Assembly (NCBI GenBank): GCA_904063045.1
Contig: CAJFCJ010000029.1
Location: 124,001 to 188,000, forward strand
Direction of reading: 5' to 3'
Source: Dimorphilus gyrociliatus
Lineage: Eukaryota; Annelida; Polychaeta; Dinophilidae
Length of the DNA stretch: 64,000 bases
Positions 1 through 11,584 of this stretch are shown in pieces; position 1 is the stretch's first letter, and every line of letters starts with the position of its first letter. A program made the translations under genes and the position numbers. Under the pieces are notes generated by a model that saw only the letters and a program-made list of their open reading frames with translations, did not search any database and was not told where the DNA came from.

Positions 1-1929
1 ATAGATATGGCAGACAAAGGTCTGTTTTCAGGTTATGAGATAGCAGATGAAGTATTATATTCTCAATCAGCTTTTTTATGCATAAATCAACATGCAGTTA
101 GATTCGATTAGTAGTCTTTGAGTTCAAATAAAAACTGAACACATTTCTTTAGCGCCACTTTGAACAAGCAAATTAATCTGACCTATAGTCCTAAAAAAAT
201 CATTATGTGAGTAAGGAAATTATAAAAGAAACTGTGTTTTCACATCGTAACAAAAGTGGTATATGGGCCTATAGGCCGAAAAAGTAGGTAAGAACGAAAT
301 AGGTAGGACTTTGAAAGGTCACTTGAAAGGGAATTAGATATTAGAGTATAATATAGAAAAGAATAGAGAAAAGAAAAAACGCGCCAGAGAGAGAAGAATA
401 AGGGCTAAGAGCCAGTGGGATTGAGTGAAAAAGAATAAAAAGGGGAGTAATTTATCTCATTATCTTTTAGTCTTTCGGAATCTTATGCAACATTGCAACG
501 CTTCGAGCACAAAATGCATTAGCATTGTTTATGAAAATACAGCGAAATATCAGAATAAACCAAATAATGAGTAGTGAAAAGTTTAGGGCATACACTGTAT
601 TATAGATTGCAAATACTAAATATACAGTATATACATAGAGAGAGGGAGAGAGAGAAATTTGAGAATATTTGCCTACAATAAGTTTATATAACTATCTGTA
701 GAAAGAATATTAAAATGCAATATGAATAAAAATTATTTAATATTTTCTCTTTCAATCATCCCATTCACCTAGACTTCCACTTACATGCATTTATTTCTCT
801 CTTCCCTCTTTCTCTTTACTCCGTCAGCTTCTCATTAATTCCTTCCTCCTACCGCCTTTCCTCTATGTCTTTCTATGCTCGTCTTCTCTCTTTCTCTCTT
901 TCTCATTCTCTATTTCTATCTATCTAACCTACTCCTTTTTCTTAGCTGACAAGATTATTCTCTTTTTTATAATCTCGTATTAAAGAAAGACAAAACTAAA
1001 AAGAAATGAAAGTACTCTTTTTTTCCTTTTTTGCAAGTTATAGAGTGTTTTTTTTATTAGATAGATAGTAAATAATATTTAAATAATTTAATTTCTTTTC
1101 ACATATAAGCAAAGTTGTTAATGGTGTTTTTTTTCCTTCCTTTTATAGCATAGTAAATTCTGGAGTAAATAGATATATAGATTTTCATGTATAATACTAC
1201 TTACTCTCTTTCATCGTCTTCTTCCTCTTCCTTTTCTGTATTATATTCTAATACTTTTTATAAACAATAAGCATGTTATTTTGTAGCAATTACAATTGAA
1301 CAATTATGCATTATGTATATCTATTGGTTTAAGAGTTTTGGATTAAAATCATTATAAATAATTAAAAAAAGGGATAATAGATTATTTCTAGTATAAAAGA
1401 ATATTTTAGATCTCTTTCTATACCTACTTTGATCATTTATTTCATCTTCTTGGAACTTTTCATACAGTATTCTAAATCGGCTGAAAATTTGAAAATGCCG
1501 CCATTTTGCTATACGGACATAACGTCATCCAGAGGGAGTGTTTTGCCAAAGTTCCGGTTTTCCATTAAATGCTAGTTAATAATCATTATTTTAAGGGAAG
1601 AATGTAAGTATATTTCTATTAAAATTGACAGAATCCCTTATACTACATTTAATAGGAAATAATTAGCGACCTTAGCCATTGAAAACTGTATTTTAATTCG
1701 GAGAGAATCTCATTAAATGAATATCTGCTGTAATTTCGTAATAGAATTCTCGATTAATCCATTCGATTATTTCTCTAATTTCGCGAATTGTGCAATCATA
1801 CTAGTAAATAACAGAATGACAGTTGAAATCGTTATTTTTTTAGGGAAAACTTTAACTAAAAGACTTCTAAGCCGATAATCTAATCAACCGTTAGAAAATC
1901 TTAAAATTTAGCCATCACGAACAAGCAAA
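1..1929. other. Non-coding region upstream of UBE2W
   Basis: AT-rich sequence without a credible ORF. It contains pyrimidine-rich stretches around 780-960 and short (GA)n near 640. The only clear element is the YY1-like site listed separately. The 5' UTR and promoter of UBE2W must lie in the right-hand part, but no TATA box or initiator stands out. Confidence 0.6.
1497..1509 (-). promoter_or_regulatory. YY1-like motif upstream of UBE2W
   Basis: The minus strand reads GCAAAATGGCGGC, a full match to the animal YY1 consensus (AAnATGGCGGC). It lies about 420 nt upstream of the UBE2W start codon in otherwise AT-rich DNA. YY1 sites are typical of promoters of housekeeping genes. A role here is inferred from motif and position only. 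Confidence 0.4.
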
Positions 1930-2376
1930 ATGGAGAGGAGATTAAGAAAAGAGTTGACAAACCTTATAAAAGATCCCCCAGATGGTATTGTTGTTGACCC
2001 GGACAAAATTTCTCAAAATATTACGGAATGGACTGTTGATGTGAAGGGAGCTGAGGGTACATTGTATCAAGGAGAGAAATTCACACTACAGTTCAAATTC
2101 GGCAGTAAATATCCATTTGATTCTCCACAAGTCATGTTTGTAGGAAAACACGTTCCTGAACATCCTCACATATACAGTAACGGTCACATATGTTTGTCAA
2201 TTTTATCTGATGATTGGTCACCAGCGCTATCGGTTCAATCTATCTGCTTATCGATTTTAAGTATGCTGAGTAGCTGTTCGGAAAAGAAAAGACCACCAGA
2301 TGATATGTTCTACGTTAGAACAGCTAGTAAGAATCCAAAAAGAACGCAATGGCTCTTTCACGATGATACTGTTTGA
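1930..2376 (+). CDS. UBE2W: Ubiquitin-conjugating enzyme E2 W
   Basis: A 148-aa E2 enzyme covering the whole UBC fold with no intron. UBE2W is the E2 that attaches ubiquitin to the N-terminal amino group of substrates rather than to lysine. Visible signatures are YPFDSPQVMF (61-70), the unusual HPH (78-80) that replaces the HPN of most E2s and is typical of UBE2W, and the active-site Cys88 in SNGHICLSIL. These are followed by DWSPALSVQS and the C-terminal FYVRT...HDDT block. The ATG follows AAGCAAA and gives the family's normal length. A polyadenylation signal AATAAA lies at 2694-2699, about 320 nt after the stop, with an A10 run at 2726-2735. Family assignment is strong. Lack of introns could mean a retrocopy or simple intron loss. 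Confidence 0.95.
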   Translation: MERRLRKELTNLIKDPPDGIVVDPDKISQNITEWTVDVKGAEGTLYQGEKFTLQFKFGSKYPFDSPQVMFVGKHVPEHPHIYSNGHICLSILSDDWSPALSVQSICLSILSMLSSCSEKKRPPDDMFYVRTASKNPKRTQWLFHDDTV

Positions 2377-2693
2377 GCAGACTATATTGATTGTGGCTTA
2401 GGAGTAATTGGCCGATTTTATATGTAGTACCTAATAATTGTTCTTATGTGCTTGTACTGCATTATGAAATCATTGAAAGTCCTCTAAATACGGTTATGAT
2501 TTATATATTTTCTTGTTTATTTTTTTCGACCAAAAAATTTATATATTTAATAGAAAAGAAGCGGAAAATCTTTGAGATTCCGTGATCCTATATCGATCTT
2601 AGTTTTAGACAAATGACGATTTGTACCAGATAAGGATAATCCCTTAGAGCAATGTGTTTCCAATCTAGCTTTGCTCTATATCAGGAAACTTGG

Positions 2694-2699
2694 AATAAA
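2694..2699 (+). terminator. Polyadenylation signal of UBE2W
   Basis: AATAAA, overlapping a second ATAAA, about 320 nt beyond the UBE2W stop codon. It is the first canonical signal in the right orientation after the gene, and a run of ten A residues follows 27 nt later. Confidence 0.55.
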
Positions 2700-2744
2700 A
2701 TAAAGAACCAAAAATTTTGTTAAGTAAAAAAAAAAGAAGCTTTC

Positions 2745-4691
2745 TCGGACAGAACAGAATATTTTTTGTGTCTTTTTTTATTAGTTTCATTATTTTTCTT
2801 AGAATTACAAAGTGCACTTGAAAATGTTGAAAAAAATTTCATTTTAATTATAAAGTATGTTCAAATCTCCTTCCATAAACGTATTATTAAATGTTAATTT
2901 TCTATATTTACAATTTCTCTCTATTTATCTATCTATCCTTTACTGTTTCTGTAACTGCCTCTTCTTTTTTTATCTAATTTAATTTAAGTAAATTATTGTA
3001 TTAGTTGTTTATCGTACTATACAAAGGCAGTTGCCATTTTTAATTATTAAAAAATTGAATTATTTGGTTACGTAGTTAGTATTTTAATGTCTAGAGCTTC
3101 AACTTTGATGTATGATAATTGTTCTTTTTTTTTCTTGCTGTTTTCAAAATTGCATCAAATCACTATTTTTAGATGAAAAAAAAAAAGAAACGAAGAATTT
3201 TTACCAACTTTGTCGTCATTGTAGCCCTTTTAACAGTCTACAAATCTTGTTTAAAAGAATCTACAAGTGTTGTAATTAAAAGAACAGTGAAGGAGATTGA
3301 TATTTTAATTCAAGAAGAAAAAGGGAATTGAATTGTTTGAAACAGAATTTTATATTTAGCAAAACAAATGAAAGCAAACTATTTAGTGAATTTTTTCAAA
3401 AATTTTACAAATTGTTAATAATTTTCTTTAAATAAATTATTAATTATTATTAAATTAGTATTACGTTAATAAAATATTTATATTCTTGGATTTTTATTGG
3501 TTGTATATACTTTTTAAACGCTTTATTTTCTAGGTTATTTTTTATAGAATAAAATATAAAGTAAGGCACTCACGTGATTTTTCTTATACAAAGAAAACTT
3601 GATAATGATTCATTACCAGTGTATTTTCACTCAATTATATGTTTTAAAAGACTTTTTATATACAATATATGTATTAATAAAAGTGCGTTTATTTTCTTTA
3701 TCAATTAACATCTTTAACATCTTTTTAAGGTTATATTCGATTTTTAATTATTAATCGACTCCGTAATGGAAATTAAATATTCCATAAAGGTTTATACTAT
3801 TTCGTACAATACGCGCATAGTCTACTATCTATGGAATTCACACCAATTTCAATAAGCGTAATGTGCCCGTATAGATTGTTCCAATAACATTAGCTGGAAA
3901 AAAGAGAGAGACTTGAATTGATAAATACAGGTAGAGATGTTTTGTATTCAGAAAACGTGCAATTTCTTATATGCCCTACCTTCCTCCTCTCCCTTCTTCT
4001 CTACTTCTTTCTTTGACGCTTATTCTTTCTCTTCCTCTCCCCCTCTTTCTATTATTGTTTGGCTCCCCTCTTCCCTCTCAAGCTCTTTTCTCCCTATGAA
4101 AGTATACTAATAAAACATTCGTCAGAAGAGGATGGAAGCTGTTTTTCCCTCCTCTTTTTTGGATGGAAAATAGCCAAAAAATAATAGAGACAGTTTCTGT
4201 CCTAAATTTCTCCCATCTTTTGACAATATCTCCTCCCGATGCTTTACACTGCACGTATTTTTTCTACAAATGATAGAGTCGTAATAGCTTAACAACATCT
4301 TACATTGCAAATGCATAATAATATCGATAAAGGAGATATAAAATATGAATTATGAATAACACTAGGATTAATATTATCGTCAAATTGTTCTAAGAACCTT
4401 TTAATATAGGAGAAGAGAAGATATTCAATACTTTTTTATTTTCACTACGCCTATATAAGAATATGGGAATAGAGAGAAGAAAGAAAGTACATAAAAATTA
4501 TACAGATTTTAAAAGAGAGAAAGAGAGAAAAGAAAATAAGCTGAAGAAAATGTAGATGGAGAAGTTTTCCCTTAAATTTATTACGTTTGTCTAAGAAAAT
4601 GGGCTCCTTGTGAATTTATGGTATCAGCAAGCTGTTACGTGTTTCTTTCTTAGTTTCCCCCAGCTTCTCTTTCTCTCTTTCCCTCTCTCTA

Positions 4692-4729
<38 letters not shown>

Positions 4730-4907
4730 GTATATATGTATAAATTTATATATACTGTATATATATATATATATATATCTGTCTTTCTCTCGCTATAAAT
4801 ATCTTTATCTTTCTTTTTCCATTTCTTTCACTCTCCCCTCCCTCTTTCCATTACTATCTCTCTCTGTGTCTTTTTTCTCCTATCTTTCTTTTTCCTTTAT
4901 TTCCCCA

Positions 4908-4941
<34 letters not shown>

Positions 4942-7087
4942 TTTATATTCCATCTCTAACTCCTCTTCCCCAGCCATTTTTCATCTTAGAACTTTGTTGT
5001 TTAAACATAAAATATATACAATTTACTATTTAGATAATTCTTATACTATTAAACAAAGTTTAGTTCTTGAAGATTTCTCCGTGTGAAAAGTTTGTTTATA
5101 GAATTGGTTCTAAGAAAAAAAATATCTATATCATCTTTCTCTTTTCTTCTGTTATGTTGAATGAACTAGTTTAGAGTTTGTACCAAAAACGCATCACTTT
5201 TCGTATTGAACTTATTTATTAGTATAATAGAGTAACGTGGCAAATAATTACTGTAAATTTACAAGCTTAATACACAAAAAAGGGGGATTGGGGGAAACGG
5301 AAAGGATCAAATGAAGAGAGAGCGTTGTATTAAGAAGTTTTTTTTTCTGGCAATTTACACGTAAAAGTAATTGAATGATGAGTGAATTAGCAGGTTTTTC
5401 ACCTCAATCGTTCAGCTGATTATCCATAAAACGAACTTCTTGTTAAAAACCAAGAAATGGGTGTGTCGTTTGTAAACCTTTTAATTCTTCCAACCATATC
5501 GTTAGCAAAAAATAAACAAATTTTCCCCTTCCCAACATCCGATTTTTCCAGACGCTTGTTAGTACTGTTTGTAAACGTTGAAAATGCCGAACGCAGTTTT
5601 CTGTCTAGGTGAAAAAGTCATGTTGATCGTAAGTAAGGTAGCATTTCACGATGAATAGGGAAACCCCTAGATAACTTAAAAACTCTTAAGAGTAGCCCCT
5701 GATTGTCCATGTACTTAATGATGCGCCTCAATGATCATTGCCTTTACAATATAACATCACTTATTAGGCTTCGCCGATTCTACACCTTGACAATATATTC
5801 AAAACTTTCTTTTCTCTAAAGTCAAACGTCTTGCGTTTCTTTTTATCGTAGCACGCCTTAGTAAGAGTATTTCAACTATGTTATAAATATATTTGTACAG
5901 TGTATACATTATATATATACAAAATTACAGGATGATAATCATGTATTATTGATATTATTATTACATAAGACCAAGTAGAAAAAAAACTTTAAGGCATTTA
6001 ATAATGAAAATATGAATGCATTTTTATGAATGCAGTAATGATTTAATGATGAAAACATATAAATAAACTGTTAAAATACATATATATATATAAACAAATG
6101 GAAACAATAGTGACGAATCCTAAAGATTTCACTGAGAAACATACAGTACTTATTTCAATGAAGTATGATTATAGAATGCTATATAATTGATATACATATA
6201 GTTTTTATACTTGAACATTTATTTACATAAAAACATAGTAAGACATCTATACAGCATTTTCTGGATGAAAAGAATCTGCGAGATATAGGTCTATTAAGCG
6301 CTGCTCCTTTAGGAAAAAAAGAAAGAAAATATGGACATATTTACAACACTCAGACTTTTGATCTCTTTCGAAAAAGAGAGAAATAATTTGCCAAGACAGC
6401 TAATGTCTATCCTCAAGCAAGAATCTCAATTTGTCAAGGCAATTGATATTACGCAGGAAAGAGTTCAAAACCCTGATTAAACGATTTATATATACCATGG
6501 TACTAAATAATGAAATTTATTCATTCTATATATTGCGTTTTTATGGCTTTTTTTATTATTTAAATAGTATTACTTTTCATTTATGTTTTTAAAACAGGCA
6601 CCCCTATAGTAAGTGACGCTTTTTCAGCCTCGCGATCATTCATGAAGAAGGTATCTGACACTTTCACTCTATAGATAAAAAGTTATTGAAACTATGCAAA
6701 TATCAAAACAAACAAACTTTTCATCACTTTTAATAAAGTAAGCTCTTTTGCAAATAGCATTTGAAAAAACTAAAAGATAACTAATGAGAGAAGAAAGATC
6801 ATGTGACCGATGGCATATTGGATTATATAAGCAAATATACAGTGTATATTATATACGATATATATCGCTATAAAGATAAATATAAATTTATATCATATAT
6901 ATATATAGGACTAATCATATGCAGTACGCACATATGATATATCGTATGAAACATACATTTAGAAGGTGGCTTAAATATTAGATAAGTGCTTTTATATTCC
7001 GCAAGAGGCTTGCCGGTTGTCTTCCATTAAGCAATGCTGAAAAACTAAACACCCACAAAATATCTTGTCGTCCGCAGCCGCTTTCTT
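2745..7087. other. Gene-free AT-rich region
   Basis: No ORF here has recognisable similarity or coding character. It holds (TG)n at 4693-4727, (AT)n at about 4759-4778 and (CT)n at about 4911-4938. The part from about 6.2 kb up to 7087 should include the 3' UTR of the minus-strand receptor gene. A possible polyadenylation signal for that gene (TTTATT on the plus strand) is at 6552-6557. Confidence 0.6.
4693..4778. repeat. Compound (TG)n and (AT)n microsatellite
   Basis: A (TG)n tract of about 17 units (4693-4727), then about 30 nt containing TATACTGTATA, then (AT)n to 4778. The TATACTGTATA core recurs at the edge of many AT tracts in this window. Confidence 0.9.
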
Positions 7088-8209
7088 TTATAAATCCTCT
7101 TCCTCATTTAAATTTTGCTTTTCCTCTTCAACAGGTACTCTTTCACCATTTCTTAATAGGTTCGTTGTAGCTGAGGGCCTAACTTCCATCCCTCTAATAT
7201 TGGTTCTTTCGTAATCCGTCATACGAGTTAAACGGAGCCTTCCACAGCTGAGTACTTGTCGGAAGCTTTTTCGAAAGTTTTCTGACAAAAAGGCATAAAG
7301 GACGGGATTAATGCAGGAATTACCATAGGCCAAGATTGCGGCTGCGACATGAACTAAATGCCATTCCATATTTTCTGGGAAGGCATCCCATGCCCTTGTG
7401 GTAAAAACCAACTGAATAGGCAACCAGCAGAATATGAAGCAGACGATAACGATAATAATCATACGCGTTACTCGCCGTTTGCTACGTAACGCCTCACGAC
7501 TTTGATTTCCTCCGGGTACGGCTCCGAATAAGAGACGTCTGAGCATTAAGCCATAGAGAACGCAGATTAGCAGAACAGGGAGGCAAAATCCGAATACGCA
7601 AAAGCAAGTGTAAAATATACGTTTCTTTATTATCCTTATTGTCATGCCTTTATCATAGAGAACCATATGAATACACATACTTCTATTCTCTCCAGAATGG
7701 TTGTATGGCACAAAATTAAAGTCATTCCAAGAAGGGGCATTGCTACCCACAACTACTACCCAGAGAGTAACAATAAAGATGACTGCATTTTTTGTAGTAC
7801 GAAAACGCATTGATGAAATGGCATGGACGACTGCCAGATAACGATCGAAGCTCATGAGTACGAGAGTATAGATGCTAATATAGACAGTTATGAATTGAAA
7901 AGCAAGGTGTAATCGGCACATAAAAGTTCCTGCAACCCATTCATGTAAAATGTAAACGCTAACCATATTGGCTGGAATACAGAAAATAAGGAAGATGAGA
8001 TCGGCAAGTGACAAATTCAATATGAGCAGATTTGTTGTGTTCCTCATTTGTTTATTCGTAGCTATTACAAAAATAACTAAAGAATTTCCAATTAAGCCTA
8101 CGATGAGCGTTATGATAAAGGATATCGGTACGAAGACGCGGAGAAGCGTTTCATAGGCAACATCACTCGCATTATTATGTGTATTATTATTTCCCGTAGC
8201 GTTTTGCAT
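7088..8209 (-). CDS. Allatostatin-A/galanin-like G protein-coupled receptor
   Basis: A 373-aa class A GPCR in one coding exon. The N-terminus has glycosylation sites (NAT, NNT, NAS). Seven hydrophobic helices are visible: GNSLVIF in TM1, NLSLADL in TM2, DRYLAV at the end of TM3, FCWLP in TM6 and NPVLYAF in TM7. Cysteines in the first and second extracellular loops can form the usual disulfide. The stretch MRNTTNLLILNLSLAD and the DRYLAVVHAISSMR third-helix end match protostome allatostatin-A receptors and their vertebrate galanin-receptor relatives. Such receptors signal mainly through Gi/o at the plasma membrane. The start codon is directly preceded by TTCTTTACAG, a good splice acceptor, so a 5' UTR intron probably ends at the ATG. 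The C-terminal tail is acidic and ends EEEDL. Receptor class is firm; the exact ligand is inferred. Confidence 0.88.
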   Translation of the reverse strand: MQNATGNNNTHNNASDVAYETLLRVFVPISFIITLIVGLIGNSLVIFVIATNKQMRNTTNLLILNLSLADLIFLIFCIPANMVSVYILHEWVAGTFMCRLHLAFQFITVYISIYTLVLMSFDRYLAVVHAISSMRFRTTKNAVIFIVTLWVVVVGSNAPSWNDFNFVPYNHSGENRSMCIHMVLYDKGMTIRIIKKRIFYTCFCVFGFCLPVLLICVLYGLMLRRLLFGAVPGGNQSREALRSKRRVTRMIIIVIVCFIFCWLPIQLVFTTRAWDAFPENMEWHLVHVAAAILAYGNSCINPVLYAFLSENFRKSFRQVLSCGRLRLTRMTDYERTNIRGMEVRPSATTNLLRNGERVPVEEEKQNLNEEEDL

Positions 8210-8526
8210 CTGTAAAGAACATTTTATTATATTTTCTATAAAAGTAGTGTAAAGCGAAGGTCGTAAGGTCTAACTGGAATAAAAGGGACTTTAAGATAGC
8301 CTTAGGGCGTCTAATTAGAACAGCCAGACGTTCATATCTAATCTGTCTCTAACGCAATTCATGACAGGTGCTACTTTTTCCTCGCAAAGAAATAAAAAAT
8401 CGAAATTTTTGCAAGGAGCACGTAGGCAATTATCTTGTATTTATTTTACTTGGAAAGACAAGACAAGACTGAACGTAAAAAGAAGTCAAGTATTCCTTTT
8501 ACACTACGCATCTACTCCACCTCCGA

Positions 8527-8536
8527 CCCCGCCCCC
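8527..8536 (+). promoter_or_regulatory. GC-box (SP/KLF-like) upstream of the receptor gene
   Basis: CCCCGCCCCC sits about 320 nt upstream of the receptor ATG in an AT-rich setting, where such a C/G run is rare. It could be part of the receptor promoter. This is motif evidence only. Confidence 0.3.
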
Positions 8537-9699
8537 TACTCCCTTTGAAGGCTATTTCATTTTCGGAATCAACCCGTTTAGAGTTAGACCGCACGTTGCA
8601 AATTTACTAGCCTCATAAATATTCATCGCTTTTCTTCGATAATCTTATCTTAGGCAAACTCGGCTACTATGCTTATAATATTTATTTTTTCTTATGTCTT
8701 AAATGCCTACTTTCGTTTAGATTAAAGGCTTTCGGACAGAGAATTTCTTCAAAGTTCGATTGAGGATTGTTTAACAATACAACTAGGAATCTTGGTAAAA
8801 GGTTAAAAAAATAATCGGTTCCCTTACATCGCCAAAAAGAAAAAGGGAGAGGAAGAGGGAGAAAGAGCGAGAGAGAGAGAGAGGAGAGAGAAAAGCTATT
8901 GAATACCCATACATGCATATTTTCATGCCATCTTCAATTAATTCCTTAACAAGTTGTCTTAAAGAAAAGTAGAAAAAAAACTCTTTAGACGTATTAGATT
9001 ATTGACTAGGGAAACAGCTGCGAATAAATTAAATTTCCCTTATTTTAAAAACATTAGAGGAATCGTATGTATAATTAAAAGAAAATAGATTCATCTTATC
9101 ATCAATTATCTATTGACTTTATAACTTAATGTTTATTTTATGCTTTTGTACAAATGTTGTAGTAGATCATTCCGTACATGTGACGGTATTATTAATAAAA
9201 AATATTATATCTATCTCTTTCTCCTAAAAATGAAATTAAAAAAAAACTAGTGTTTTTCTCTGTTACAAAATTTAACATTTCATACTTGAATTAGTAAATA
9301 AGCCTTTGAATGCGAAACTATCAATCACCAAGCGAATTTCAATAGATAAAAACATGGATGATAGTTATTGTATTTTTTTTCCTTTTTAATATAATATACT
9401 CTATTTTTGAACAGTGACAAACTCAATGGTTTTTATTTTTATGATCTCTTCTTTATAATAATAAAAAGTTTTGAATAGAAATAGATGAAAAGATCTAAAG
9501 AGAGCAAATTTCTTTACTGGATTATTTTAACTTTGTTTCATGCATGAATACTGTTTTCTAATTACAAATTGTTTGGTATTTGTGTTTTTTCTTCTTTTAT
9601 TCCACAAGATATTCGTGGAAGGAAATTACAAATGTTCAGAGTATTAAATTACAGTTTTAATCAAGTATGTAATACCATATTTTACCAAGAGACTATGCT

Positions 9700-9702
<3 letters not shown>

Positions 9703-9741
<39 letters not shown>
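9703..9741. repeat. (AT)n microsatellite
   Basis: About 19 AT units, followed directly by GCAGTATATACAGTATATA. A second AT-rich cluster of the same style follows at 9921-9985. Confidence 0.9.
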
Positions 9742-9744
<3 letters not shown>

Positions 9745-11520
9745 GTATATACAGTATATATATATTTAATAGAAATGCTGTATGAATGTAAATTAAAGAA
9801 AGAATGCTTTTGTATTTGAAAAATTAATTATTCAAAACAACTAATTAATAAGCGATGCATGAATACATCATAGCAAATGGAAGAGATAGAGATAAAACTA
9901 CTGTAAGTATATATTACATTCATATATATATGCATATTATATATACTGTATATATATATATACGTTTTATATACAGTTACACTATACTGTATATATCTGA
10001 AATAATATCATGCGTATATTGTATATATCTGTTATGAAATAAGCCTTATACTCCTTTACAAAAATACCCGAAGGCAAAAACCAACTACAACTGCCGAATA
10101 AGTCGGTGGTAGTATAAGCCTGGCTTATTAGGCCTACAGCGACATCCGGAGGGACTAGTTATAAGAAAGAAAAGGTAAAGTTATCTGTACCTATAATTGA
10201 GAGTTGTAATTACGTAAAAGACTGCATGAGATTGCAAATAAAACTGCATGACTTTGCACGCGTCTACGCGTGTAAAAGCGCCTAACTTGGTGCCAAAATT
10301 TTACGGTTTCATAATTTAATAAAGACGACTAGCTGCGTGTGACTTGTTGCGTTGTTTTCTATTGCCTACGTATAATCTGACAGGGGCGTCAAGGCGTTCA
10401 ACAACAATTCTGTGGAAATATTCTCATTTTAAGTACTAGATATAGAAAGCATAGATAAATGTTTTTATCTGCTTATCTGAAAGGCATTATATTTCTTCAG
10501 TCTCATCCTATCTTCTACTTTTCGACGAATCTTTATATTTCTCGTTAAAGTATCTTTTGTTTACTAATCCAAATTATTCCCCCACACCCTCTCCTCTCTT
10601 CACCTCTCTCTCTTTCTTTTTACTCTCTCTCTCCCTCTCTTTCTCTCTCTCTCTCTCTGCACTTCTCTCTTTTCGTCCTAGCTCTTTATCTATCTATCTA
10701 TCTATGTATCTATCTCTCAATCCCTTTTTCTTTTCTTTCTTGCTCTCTCGCTTTCTCTTTCTCTCCCATTCTCTCTCAATCTCAAAGAGATGTATAGAGA
10801 ACATCTGTTAAAAGTCTGCATTCATATCTACGCCTGCAATAAATTTTTGTATTCTCAAGAACGAAAGCGATGCGAAGAGCAAGAAAAAAATGCAATGGGT
10901 TAGTGAAAGAAATAATAAATCGATTGTTTCGTAAATTTTTCTTCAAGATAAGTAAGAAGATTTACATCTGTTTGTTTATATATTTGTAAATTTGTGTATA
11001 TTTAGAAAATTTATAAACCAGATAAAGCGCGACTCATGCCGCTAAATTAGAATTGCAAATTTCAATATATGCTCTTGCTATGAAATGCTTTATGAAATTT
11101 ATAGCATTGATAATTGATGAGTATATACATATCTAGACTAATGGTGACAGCTAGATATATAAAACTATCATTATTTTTTTAAACAGCGAGAACTCTCTTA
11201 ATGTTTTTCGCCGCTAACCGAGTAATAGGAAGCATTGAAATTAGACGCCTTCCGCCTATTATTAACTTGTTGATAGTATTGATAAAAAATCAATGAGGAT
11301 GTTCCGAATAGAAAGTGTTTGATTGAAAAGGTTCAGTATAAGAAAACTGTAATTATACACTTTTTAATGATTTTTATATCGGCGGGTGTAGGATTCGGGC
11401 CTGTTATTATTATATAATGAATAGGTAATAAGAGATGCTAGGGATATTTCTGAGTGAATTGAATGTACTTACCTTAATTAAACGATAAAGCGATTTCAAT
11501 TAAGAAAAGCGCACCAATAA

Positions 11521-11584
11521 TGTTCACTCCATTGCGGTCGTACGCCGAAGGACTTTTTTCAGTCGACCGCTCTACCAGTGCGCC
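11521..11584 (-). other. tRNA-derived relic
   Basis: Read on the minus strand, the segment contains CTGGTAGAGCGG followed by TCGACTGAA. This closely resembles the D-arm (A box) and anticodon stem of eukaryotic tRNA-Tyr/Phe. The T-arm is poorly kept: GGCGTACGACC stands where GGTTCGANNCC is expected. The acceptor stem does not pair convincingly. It is therefore not a functional tRNA gene. It may be a decayed tRNA or the head of a tRNA-derived short interspersed element. Confidence 0.3.

Noticed and set aside
4610-4798. ORF with Cys-Val and Tyr-Ile repeats
   Set aside because: Translation of (TG)n and (AT)n microsatellites; the same applies to 9569-9769, 49425-49735, 53472-53855 and 58469-58857.
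8361-8618. 85-aa ORF with PPPTPPPTP upstream of the receptor
   Set aside because: The proline run comes from a GC-box region of the presumed promoter; the remainder has no coding character.
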